15,618 bases of DNA, taken from positions 1 through 15,618 of the forward strand of contig JAUYSA010000441.1 of NCBI GenBank assembly GCA_030696545.1, in the 5' to 3' direction. This document shows, piece by piece, positions 6,461 through 13,630 of the stretch. The translations under genes were made by a program, and so were the position numbers. Source of the stretch: Hyphomonadaceae bacterium. Its GTDB lineage: Bacteria > Pseudomonadota > Alphaproteobacteria > Caulobacterales > Hyphomonadaceae. Position 1 is the first letter of the stretch; the number at the start of each line of letters is the position of its first letter. The notes under the pieces were generated by a model. That model worked only from the letters and a program-made list of their open reading frames with translations, searched no databases and was not told the DNA's origin.

Positions 6461-7603
6461 TCAGGACAGCTTCAGGATCGTCTCGGCAGCGATTTCGGCT
6501 GCGGGCCGGCCATTGCCCGCCATGACCCGCAATGCGCTGCGCTGCGCATCCTGCTGCGCTCTAAGAACAGCAGGATTGGAAAGGCGAAGCTCGACCGCCT
6601 GCTCGATTTTTGCCGCGTTGAACCGCGTTTGCAGGAATTCAGGTATGACTTCGCGATCGGCAGCTACATTGACCAGGGCAGAAAATTTCGACTTGAACAG
6701 AAAGAACCGCAACAGCGCCCAGGTGATCCAGCCCAGCTTGTAGCCGGTGACGACCGCGGCCCCTTGCGCGGCCAATTCTGTCGTGACCGTGCCAGAACAG
6801 GCGATCGCAACCGTCATCGCGGCATACGCGTCGGCCTTTTCAGCCTCATTTCTTACCAGAACAATCGGAAAGTTCTGCGTTGTGGCCAACGCCTCGACTT
6901 CTTTCACAACGCTGGGCGCTACCATGCAGACGACGTGGCGGCGCGGGTCGCGCATGTGAACGATGCGCGTCGCTTCCATTAGCGTAGGAGCTACGCGCCT
7001 CATCTCTGCCTTGCGACTGCCTAGAAGCAGCCCGATGACCGGAGCGTCCGGTGGAATGCCGTGGCGACTGCGGAAGGCGACTGCATCGCCCTTTGGAAGC
7101 CGGTGCAATGCTGGATTGCCGATCACGGTCGTGGGAAGTCCCCATTTCACGTAGAACGGCTGCTCGAAGGGATGGATACACAGGAGGTGATCCACCCATT
7201 TGGACAGCACGCGCGCACGGCCCGGCCGGGTGGCCCACACTTGCGGTCCGATCAACTTGATCCGCTTGGCGCGCGCGCCTCGAAGTTTCAGGGCGCGGGC
7301 GACGCGCCACATGAACCCCCAGCTATCGATCAACACGACGCTGTCCGGGTCAGCCTTGATGATCGCATCGGCCGTATCTTCCACGGCCTGTTTGACACGG
7401 CCATATGCCTTGAGCCCCTCGACAAGGCCAAGTACCGCCAGCCCCGACATGTCGACGTCGGTGTGGGCTCCGCGATCACGCATCCGCTCGCCGCCAATTC
7501 CTGAGATTCGGACATTGGGATCCTTGGCGCGCAGGGCGTCGATGACGTCCGCCCCGAAAGCGTCTCCGGAATCTTCAGCCGCAACGAGAAAGACGTGGCT
7601 CAA
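6461..7603 (-). CDS. lpxB: Lipid-A-disaccharide synthase
   Basis: LpxB (GT19) joins UDP-2,3-diacylglucosamine and 2,3-diacylglucosamine 1-phosphate into the lipid A disaccharide at the inner membrane. The 380-residue protein has the expected length. Recognisable motifs are VAAEDSGD (7-14), GIGGERM (35-41), GPQVWATRPGRA (119-130), GLLLGSRKAE (191-200), SGTVTTE (270-276) and NVAADREVIPE (312-322). Several differ from E. coli-type motifs: AGEASGD, DxPDF, PSVWAW, LPGSR and NLLAGRE. It therefore belongs to a divergent branch, but Glu10, Asp93 and Arg197 stand at positions expected for key residues. The start is TTG at 7603, overlapping the lpxI stop by 4 nt (TTGA), which suggests translational coupling. 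It is the last gene of the envelope operon; the terminator at 6430-6460 lies just beyond its stop. Confidence 0.93.
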   Translation of the reverse strand: MSHVFLVAAEDSGDAFGADVIDALRAKDPNVRISGIGGERMRDRGAHTDVDMSGLAVLGLVEGLKAYGRVKQAVEDTADAIIKADPDSVVLIDSWGFMWRVARALKLRGARAKRIKLIGPQVWATRPGRARVLSKWVDHLLCIHPFEQPFYVKWGLPTTVIGNPALHRLPKGDAVAFRSRHGIPPDAPVIGLLLGSRKAEMRRVAPTLMEATRIVHMRDPRRHVVCMVAPSVVKEVEALATTQNFPIVLVRNEAEKADAYAAMTVAIACSGTVTTELAAQGAAVVTGYKLGWITWALLRFFLFKSKFSALVNVAADREVIPEFLQTRFNAAKIEQAVELRLSNPAVLRAQQDAQRSALRVMAGNGRPAAEIAAETILKLS

Positions 7604-8451
7604 GCGACTTCCGCCGGAGTGAAGCCGTAGATGAAGAGACCGAGCTCGTCGGCCGCTGATGCGACTTCCACACGGTCGACAACCAGTGCAGCGCCACTTT
7701 CAACCGCTATCCCCGCCAGGCCAGCCTTGCCCGCGCCACGCACGGTTGCGACCCCGATGGTGGGAAGATCGATACGGCGCTCCTGCTGCGGCTTTGGCCG
7801 CTTCACCAGCACGCCGCGGCGAGCGTCTGGTGTTCCCCGAATTTCAATCTGCAGATCGGCAACCCGCGACAACATCCGGTCTGTGCCTTCCTGCGCCTCG
7901 ACGGCAAGGATCAGGCCTGCGCAGGATACCGCGCCCTGCCCGATCTCCAGGGAGCCGGAAATCTTCGCAACCTCCGCCGCGCGACGGATATCCAGCCAGT
8001 GATCCGGCAACGGCGCGATGCGGCCCAATGGCCCCGGCCCGACAAGCAGATCGTTCAGGACATCGTCGGCGCCGATAATGCGGAAGCCAGCTTCGGCGAA
8101 CACATCCATCACTGCGCGCAGCAGCGCATCATCGCCCTTCTTTGCGGCAGCCAGAATTTTCGGGAGCGACTGAACTCCCTTCAGATCAAGCCTGAGCGAA
8201 CCGAAATCCGGACGCTTGAGCCAGCCCGCGAAGACCATTTCTTCGCAGCCCTCTTTCTTCATCAACTGGATCAGTCGTCCAAGCTCTCCCACGGATAATT
8301 CCGGCCCGCTGTATTCCTCAAGAAGGGACGCCTCCGCAAATCCCTTCAGACCCACGACAAAAGGATTGCGTCCGGTCTTGCGCGCCTGCTCGGCGACGCG
8401 GCGCGGCAGGTCTCCGCCGCCGGCAATAATGGCCAGCCGTCCGGCCGACAT
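7600..8451 (-). CDS. lpxI: UDP-2,3-diacylglucosamine pyrophosphatase LpxI
   Basis: LpxI (DUF1009) hydrolyses UDP-2,3-diacylglucosamine to lipid X and UMP. It replaces LpxH in most alphaproteobacteria and was characterised in Caulobacter. The 283-residue protein begins with the family N-terminus LAIIAGGGDLP (6-16). It carries FAGWLKRP (74-81) and GDDALLRAVMDVFAEAGF (106-123), and the conserved C-terminal segment KRPKPQQERRIDLPTIG (217-233). Asp228 there is the likely counterpart of the catalytic Asp225 reported for the Caulobacter enzyme; that equivalence is my alignment by eye. The ATG shares its A with the lpxA stop (TGATG), and its own stop overlaps the lpxB start, so lpxA-lpxI-lpxB should be translated as a coupled unit. 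The position between lpxA and lpxB supports the call. Confidence 0.95.
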   Translation of the reverse strand: MSAGRLAIIAGGGDLPRRVAEQARKTGRNPFVVGLKGFAEASLLEEYSGPELSVGELGRLIQLMKKEGCEEMVFAGWLKRPDFGSLRLDLKGVQSLPKILAAAKKGDDALLRAVMDVFAEAGFRIIGADDVLNDLLVGPGPLGRIAPLPDHWLDIRRAAEVAKISGSLEIGQGAVSCAGLILAVEAQEGTDRMLSRVADLQIEIRGTPDARRGVLVKRPKPQQERRIDLPTIGVATVRGAGKAGLAGIAVESGAALVVDRVEVASAADELGLFIYGFTPAEVA

Positions 8452-9242
8452 CAGCCGGCCCCCGGCGTGCAGAGCGGACGCTTCTCGCCAGCGCGAATGA
8501 AATCGACGATGCGCACGACCTCCGGAATGGCGGCATGGATCTCGGCCACGGCTTCCAGCCGATCCTCGAAAAAGCCCTCGCCGTGGAAGAGTTCGCGATA
8601 AACCGCCCGCAGCGTGTGGATCGTTTCGCGCGTGGCCCCGCGACGCTTGAGCCCGACAATATTGAGGCCGTTGAGGTTGCCGTGATTGTCCACCATCCCG
8701 AACGGGATGACATCGCCCACAACTGGGGCACAGCCTCCGATAAAGGCTCCCATACCAATACGCCCAAGCTGGTGGATCGCGGAATTGCCGCCAAGGATGA
8801 CGAAGTCATCGATGGTCGCCAGGCCGCCCGATACAGCGTGAGTTGCGTAGATGACGTTGTTGCCAACTATGTTGTCGTGGCCGACATGAGATCCGTTCAT
8901 GAAGAAGCCGCGGCTTCCAACGACCGTCTTTCCGCGCCCCTGCGTAGTGCCCAGATGAAACGTCGCGCCTTCGCGGATCAGGTTGTCCGATCCGATAATG
9001 AGCTGTGTGTCCTCGCCTTTATACTTGGTGTCCTGCGGAGGATGACCAAGCGCCGCGAACGGGAACACCTGCGTGCGCGAACCGATGGTCGTCGAGCCTG
9101 CAACTGATACGTGGGAAACGAGCTTGACGTTTTCACCGAGCTTCGCTCTGGCCGAAACCACGCAGAAGGGCCCGATCTCGACGCCATCGGCGAGTTCGGC
9201 GCCCTTTTCGACGAGCGATGTTGGATGGATCGTCACAGCCAT
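8451..9242 (-). CDS. lpxA: UDP-N-acetylglucosamine acyltransferase
   Basis: LpxA transfers a 3-hydroxyacyl chain from acyl carrier protein to UDP-GlcNAc (or its 3-amino analogue), the first step of lipid A synthesis in the cytoplasm. The 263-residue protein has left-handed beta-helix hexapeptide repeats over about 1-190 and an alpha-helical C-terminal domain. The catalytic His is His122 in SHVGHDNIVGN, matching E. coli His125; His119 matches His122. GNLNGLNIVGLKRRG is the usual signature near the end of the helix. The residue aligned with E. coli His144 is Leu141 (ATHAVSGGLATIDDF), which is unusual. Start ATG 9242 has an AAGGGCG-like ribosome site about 11 nt upstream. The gap to lpxD is only 33 bp; fabZ, commonly found there, is missing. 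Confidence 0.96.
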   Translation of the reverse strand: MAVTIHPTSLVEKGAELADGVEIGPFCVVSARAKLGENVKLVSHVSVAGSTTIGSRTQVFPFAALGHPPQDTKYKGEDTQLIIGSDNLIREGATFHLGTTQGRGKTVVGSRGFFMNGSHVGHDNIVGNNVIYATHAVSGGLATIDDFVILGGNSAIHQLGRIGMGAFIGGCAPVVGDVIPFGMVDNHGNLNGLNIVGLKRRGATRETIHTLRAVYRELFHGEGFFEDRLEAVAEIHAAIPEVVRIVDFIRAGEKRPLCTPGAG

Positions 9243-9275
9243 GTCTGCCAGCGCCCTTCGCCGGCCTGAACCCGG

Positions 9276-10289
9276 CTAATCCTCTTTGCTGGAACGCTTT
9301 TGCGCTGAGCGGGCGAGCCATGCAAGCTCACGCATCCATGTCCGTATCGGCTTGGAAGGATAGCCGGCCCATGTCTCGCCAGCGGGAACGTCGCTTAGAA
9401 CAGCGGCCCCGGCGGCAATGCGGGCGCCCTGCCCGACATGTACGTGATCCTTGAGCCCCACTCTCCCCCCGAACTGCACGCCGTCGCCCACCCTGCTGGA
9501 GCCAGAAATGCCGGCAAACGCGGCCATGACGACGTGCGATCCTATCCGGCAGTTGTGGCCGATATGGCAGAGGTTATCGATATGCGTGCCCTCGCCGATG
9601 ACGGTGTCCTCGAGAAGGCCACGGTCGATGCAGGAGTTCGCTCCAAGGGAGACGCCATTCTGCATGATGACTCTTCCGAAATGCGGGGTCAGCGCCGCGC
9701 CGCTGCCGCCTGCCGCCAGGCCGAACCCTGTCTCGCCAATAACCGCACCAGGAAAGATCCTGACGCCATCGCCGATGAGAGCACACCGAATGCTTGTGTT
9801 GGCGCCGATCGTCGTGCGCGCGCCGATCTGCACGCCGGGGCCTATCGAAGCATTGGCGCCGATCCGCACATGAGGACCAATGGCGGCCCCAGCCCCGACG
9901 ACAACGCCCGGCTCGATAACGGCCGACGCATCAATCCGCGCGGCTGGATGAATCGCGGGCTGGCCCGGTTCCAGCTGACGCATCTGAGCCAGGCGCATGG
10001 CAGCCTGTGCAAATGCCGCCCTGGGGCGAGGCGCCTCCAGAATGGCCGGGCCGTCCGGGATCAGCGCTGCAGCCTCAGCAGATGCAATGACTATCCCAGC
10101 CGATCGGACAGCTGATGCGCCATCTGCCGTTTCCAGGAAGGTGAGATCGCTACGTCCCGCAAGCGCAGCCGGAGCAAGAGATGAAACGCTGCGCCCGCCA
10201 TCACCACGTACCAGCGACGCTCCAACAAGAGCGGCAATGTCCGAAGCCGTAAGCGGTCCTGGGACCTCGTAGAACCTCGGATCAATCAC
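9276..10289 (-). CDS. lpxD: UDP-3-O-acylglucosamine N-acyltransferase
   Basis: LpxD adds the second, N-linked 3-hydroxyacyl chain to UDP-3-O-acylglucosamine in the cytoplasm. The 337-residue length is typical. An N-terminal uridine-binding domain (about 1-105) is followed by many hexapeptide repeats forming a left-handed beta-helix (about 112-305) and a C-terminal helix. The catalytic His is His245 in NLCHIGHNCRIG, equivalent to E. coli His239. GAVIGETGFG and IDRG at about 181-223 are family motifs. The start is GTG at 10289, giving MIDPRFYEVPGPLT; the purine-rich AAGGCGGGG just upstream is a reasonable ribosome site. It lies 24 bp after skp and 33 bp before lpxA in the same operon. Confidence 0.96.
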   Translation of the reverse strand: MIDPRFYEVPGPLTASDIAALVGASLVRGDGGRSVSSLAPAALAGRSDLTFLETADGASAVRSAGIVIASAEAAALIPDGPAILEAPRPRAAFAQAAMRLAQMRQLEPGQPAIHPAARIDASAVIEPGVVVGAGAAIGPHVRIGANASIGPGVQIGARTTIGANTSIRCALIGDGVRIFPGAVIGETGFGLAAGGSGAALTPHFGRVIMQNGVSLGANSCIDRGLLEDTVIGEGTHIDNLCHIGHNCRIGSHVVMAAFAGISGSSRVGDGVQFGGRVGLKDHVHVGQGARIAAGAAVLSDVPAGETWAGYPSKPIRTWMRELAWLARSAQKRSSKED

Positions 10290-10313
10290 CGCCCCGCCTT
10301 CGCTCTGTTTGCG

Positions 10314-10931
10314 TTAGCGTCCGCCACCGGGCGGCTTAGGCGCAGCTCCAGCCGGCGGCTTCGGCATCGCGTCTTGCAGCGCCTTCAAGGTCGGAACGGT
10401 TGCGTCGAGACGCGCAACGACCTTGGTGCTGATATCGATTGCGTCTTTGACATACCAGGTCGAGTTAGCGGCAATCACCACGTCCGCGCCAACATCCTTC
10501 GCGACAGCGTCGACTGCCGGTCCCAGCACAATGAAGAACATCTGGCTCAGGCCATTGTCTGCCCGCTCAAGGCCGTTGTTGAGCGCGTTGGATTTTTGAT
10601 AATACTCAGCCTGCTTCTTGCCGAGCGCCTCGACCTGAGCTTTCAGGGTCGCGTTTCCGTTGAGCGCCTCAGGCGTGAGAGACTCAGTTTGCGGCTTCAG
10701 GCGCTGAGCTTCCGTGTCGATCTCGGTTTTGAGCGCCTTGAGGCCCAGCTGGTCAGCGCCAGCGTTGGCATTAGTAACCAGCGTGCTGTTGATTTCCTTG
10801 CCCACCTTGCTTTCGCGGCGAACAAGTTCCTCGTTGACGACATACACTTTGGTCTGCGCCACGGCGACGCCTGCCATGTTGGCGAAGCCAGCGGTGAACG
10901 CAGCGGCCAATGCGAGATTGCGAAGTTTCAT
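10314..10931 (-). CDS. skp: OmpH/Skp-like periplasmic chaperone
   Basis: Skp (OmpH) family proteins hold unfolded outer-membrane proteins in the periplasm and deliver them to the BAM complex. The 205-residue protein has a clear signal peptide, MKLRNLALAAAFTAGFANMA to about residue 25, with likely cleavage AVA|Q. A mixed alpha/beta core starts at TKVYVVNEELVRRESKVGKEIN, followed by a long charged helical segment at about 60-130 that fits the coiled-coil tentacles. A Pro/Gly-rich tail ends the protein. The open frame extends upstream to 11348, but those codons lie within bamA and look non-coding; ATG 10931 is preceded by AAGG. Its start is 4 nt after the bamA stop, and the bamA-skp-lpxD order is the classical one. 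The family is weakly conserved, so the call rests on both sequence and context. Confidence 0.92.
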   Translation of the reverse strand: MKLRNLALAAAFTAGFANMAGVAVAQTKVYVVNEELVRRESKVGKEINSTLVTNANAGADQLGLKALKTEIDTEAQRLKPQTESLTPEALNGNATLKAQVEALGKKQAEYYQKSNALNNGLERADNGLSQMFFIVLGPAVDAVAKDVGADVVIAANSTWYVKDAIDISTKVVARLDATVPTLKALQDAMPKPPAGAAPKPPGGGR

Positions 10932-10935
10932 AACG

Positions 10936-13536
10936 CTAGAACCTTGTATTGGTGCTGAACCGGAAAGACTCGGTTTTGTCGTATTCTTCCTTGGCCAGGA
11001 TCTGCGAGAAGTCGAAGCGGATAGGGCCAAACGGCGAGTCCCAGAAGATGCTGACGCCGGCACTGGCCCGAAGGCTGGCGCTATCGTCAACGCGATACGC
11101 CTCAAAGGTGCTGTCTGCACGGCGATCCCTGTCGGCGTCATCAAGAAGGCCCAACGTCCCGAATTCGGTGAAGAAGGCCCCGTCAATTCCAAGCTCTTCG
11201 GGAGCATACGGTATCGGGAAGGACAATTCCAAGGACCCAATTGCATATGCCTTGCCGCCCAGAGCGTTGAAAGCCTCCACTTTTGAAGGCAACAGGTTGC
11301 CGGAAGCGTCACGCGCAGCCGTCTGATAGAGCAGTTGGCCAGCGTCATTCACCACCTGCGTACCGTCCGTGTTGAGCTGGGGCACGGAGAACTCTGGCGG
11401 CTGGACGCCTACGTCGAGAGCAACTTCCTCGGTGTCGTAATAGTAACGCACCTCGCGTGGACCGAGGCCTGCCACGTCAAAGCCACGGAACGAGTTGCCG
11501 CCTTTGAAGAAGCGGTTGTTGATGCGGATGCCTTCATCGCCCCAGCTGTCGATATAGCCGGCTTCCATGCGGCCAGTCAGCGTCCAGCCCGGCGCGAAGC
11601 CATGGTACATCGAGCCACGGAACTCGTTGCGCAGATAGTTTACGTCGCCGCCGAGACCCGCGATGTCCTGGCTGAAGTTGAGATCGAAGCCGCGCGTCGG
11701 ATTGATGTAGTCGTTCGTGCGGTTCATCGTCAGCGTGTAGCCGAAGGCAGACGTGAGCTGCCCTCCCTGCTGATCGCAAAGCGACGAGCGGAAGAAGGCG
11801 GTCGTCTCGCAGTTGGTGTAGGTTGCTGAGTTGGGGTCGCTGTCCAGCGTGAGATCGTCGCTGCGCAAATTGTAACGCAGGCCGATCTGATCCTGATCCG
11901 ACAACGGGAACAGCAGACGGCCGCCCACGCCGACGATGGAGTTTTCGAAGCCTGCGATATCGTAGAAGTCAGACTGTGTAAGGAACAGATCGAAACCCAG
12001 GGCCATGTTGCGGTCCTGGAATTTCGGCTCGGTAAAGCGGAACTCGATGTCCTGTTGACGCGACGTGGTCTGGATACGCGCCGACAGATACTGGCCGCGG
12101 CCGCGGAAGTTGCGCTGCTGCGCGCTGACCGAGAACAGGAAGGCGTCTTGCGACGAGAAGCCAGCGGAGAACGCCAACTCACCTGTCGCCTCTTCCTCAA
12201 CCTTCACTTTGACGACAGCGCGATCCGATGTCGAACCTGGCTCGTTTTCAACCGAAACGGTGTCGGGTTTGAAGAAGCCGAGTGCACGAATGCGGTTCTT
12301 GGCATTGTCGAGCTGCACCGGGTTGTATTGGTCGCCCTCAGCGACGCGAATTTCGCGGCGGATAACACGATCCAGCGTTTGCGTGTTGCCCTGGATGTCG
12401 ATGCGCTCGACGTAAACACGGGCGCCCTCGTCGACCTGGAAAGTGATCCCGATTGTGTGATTCACGGGGTCGCGGACTTCGCGAGGCCTGATCTGAACGT
12501 TCGCATAGCCGGCGATACCGGCAGCGAAGGTCAGGGTATCAATCGCGTCCTGAATGCTCTTGGCGCGGAATTGCTGCCCCTTCTGGATGCCGAGAACGAG
12601 AGAGAGACGTTCGCCTGACAACTTCTCGAGCTGCGTCTCCACCTTGATGTCGCCGAACGTGTACTTCTCGCCTTCATCGACCGTGAACGTCAGGTAGAAG
12701 TCTCGGCGATCGGGCGTGAGTTCGGCCACCGACGCGATGACTCGAAAATCCGCGTAGCCTTCGTTGGTGTAGAATTCTGTCAGCTGCGAACGGTCGTATT
12801 CAACCTGACCCGGGTTATAGTTGTCGGCTTGTTCGAAGAAGCGCCACCAACGCGACTGCCGCGTCGTGATCTCGCGACGAAGGCGATCGTCGGCGAAAGC
12901 TTCGTTGCCGATGAAGTTGATGGAACGAACGCCAGTCGTCGGACCTTCTTCGATCACGAAGATCAGGTCTGCGCGGTTCTGCTCCAGCACCTTGTACTGT
13001 GGCGTCACCGTCGCGGCGAAACGGCCAGCACGGCGATACACTTCGAGGATGCGCTGCACGTCCTGCTCGACGCGCGACAGTGTGAATGTCTGCCGGGGCT
13101 CGGCTTCGGTTTCTTCTTCAAGCTTCTCTGTCGTGACCGCATTGTTCCCTTCGAACATGATGCGGTTGATGATGGGGTTCTCGAGAACCCGAACGACGAG
13201 ATCGTTGCCGCGGGCTTCGATCTGGATGTCCGCGAACAGGCCAGTGCCGCCAAGCGCCCGCACAGACAGGCCGATCCGCTCCTGATCGAACGGGTCGCCC
13301 GGCTTGACCAGCAGGTAAGACAGAACCGTACGGGCCTCGATCCGCTGGTTCCCCTCGACCAGAATGCGCGAGATGATCTGCGGCGTCTGAGGCTGGGGCG
13401 CCGGCTGGGGTTGTGGCGGCTGGGGCGCGGGAGGCTGCTGCCCCCACGCATCACTCACGCGCGAAACATCCTGCGCGGCAACGATGGCGCCAGCCGATGC
13501 AGTCAGCGCCAACGCGCTCGCGAACCAAGACCGCAT
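10936..13536 (-). CDS. bamA: Outer membrane protein assembly factor BamA
   Basis: BamA is the essential Omp85 core of the BAM complex, which inserts beta-barrel proteins into the outer membrane. I chose ATG 13536 (866 residues) because GAGGGA lies 7 nt upstream; the frame also has a GTG at 13551 (871 residues) without a ribosome site. A signal peptide (MRSWFASALALTASAGAIVA) leads to a Pro/Gln-rich linker at about 34-53, then five POTRA domains at about 54-475, the first beginning ISRILVEGNQRIEARTV. The 16-strand barrel has the lid-loop motif SFRGF. The C-terminal FRFSTNTRF with final Phe is a standard beta-signal. Compared with E. coli (810 residues) extra length lies in the linker and extracellular loops, one of which holds two cysteines (TNCET, SLCDQ). 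It lies between rseP and skp. Confidence 0.97.
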   Translation of the reverse strand: MRSWFASALALTASAGAIVAAQDVSRVSDAWGQQPPAPQPPQPQPAPQPQTPQIISRILVEGNQRIEARTVLSYLLVKPGDPFDQERIGLSVRALGGTGLFADIQIEARGNDLVVRVLENPIINRIMFEGNNAVTTEKLEEETEAEPRQTFTLSRVEQDVQRILEVYRRAGRFAATVTPQYKVLEQNRADLIFVIEEGPTTGVRSINFIGNEAFADDRLRREITTRQSRWWRFFEQADNYNPGQVEYDRSQLTEFYTNEGYADFRVIASVAELTPDRRDFYLTFTVDEGEKYTFGDIKVETQLEKLSGERLSLVLGIQKGQQFRAKSIQDAIDTLTFAAGIAGYANVQIRPREVRDPVNHTIGITFQVDEGARVYVERIDIQGNTQTLDRVIRREIRVAEGDQYNPVQLDNAKNRIRALGFFKPDTVSVENEPGSTSDRAVVKVKVEEEATGELAFSAGFSSQDAFLFSVSAQQRNFRGRGQYLSARIQTTSRQQDIEFRFTEPKFQDRNMALGFDLFLTQSDFYDIAGFENSIVGVGGRLLFPLSDQDQIGLRYNLRSDDLTLDSDPNSATYTNCETTAFFRSSLCDQQGGQLTSAFGYTLTMNRTNDYINPTRGFDLNFSQDIAGLGGDVNYLRNEFRGSMYHGFAPGWTLTGRMEAGYIDSWGDEGIRINNRFFKGGNSFRGFDVAGLGPREVRYYYDTEEVALDVGVQPPEFSVPQLNTDGTQVVNDAGQLLYQTAARDASGNLLPSKVEAFNALGGKAYAIGSLELSFPIPYAPEELGIDGAFFTEFGTLGLLDDADRDRRADSTFEAYRVDDSASLRASAGVSIFWDSPFGPIRFDFSQILAKEEYDKTESFRFSTNTRF

Positions 13537-13551
13537 ACACCTATCCCTCAC

Positions 13552-13630
13552 ACTCGTCGTGCCGCTGATGCGGCTTCTCTCGGGCGTCTTAAGACAACAT
13601 GCCGCTCAAAAGCTCAAGCGGCGGACTGGA
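13552..13630 (-). promoter_or_regulatory. Dyad-rich leader between rseP and bamA
   Basis: Three inverted repeats fill this short spacer: GCCGC (13561-13565) with GCGGC (13570-13574) and a 4-nt loop; the perfect palindrome GTCTTAAGAC (13586-13595); and GCCGCT (13601-13606) with AGCGGC (13617-13622). In the direction of transcription the last stem comes directly after the rseP stop, without a T tract. This region may contain a bamA promoter, an mRNA processing site or a regulator target. Nothing specific is recognised. Confidence 0.35.

Noticed and set aside
10932..11348. Long N-terminal extension of the skp frame
   Set aside because: It lies opposite no free DNA but in another frame of bamA, on the same strand, and lacks any recognisable domain; the signal peptide begins at ATG 10931.
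13385..13440. Tandem-like Pro/Gln-coding repeat at the start of bamA
   Set aside because: It is a low-complexity linker between the signal peptide and POTRA 1; the units are irregular, so I do not call a DNA repeat.
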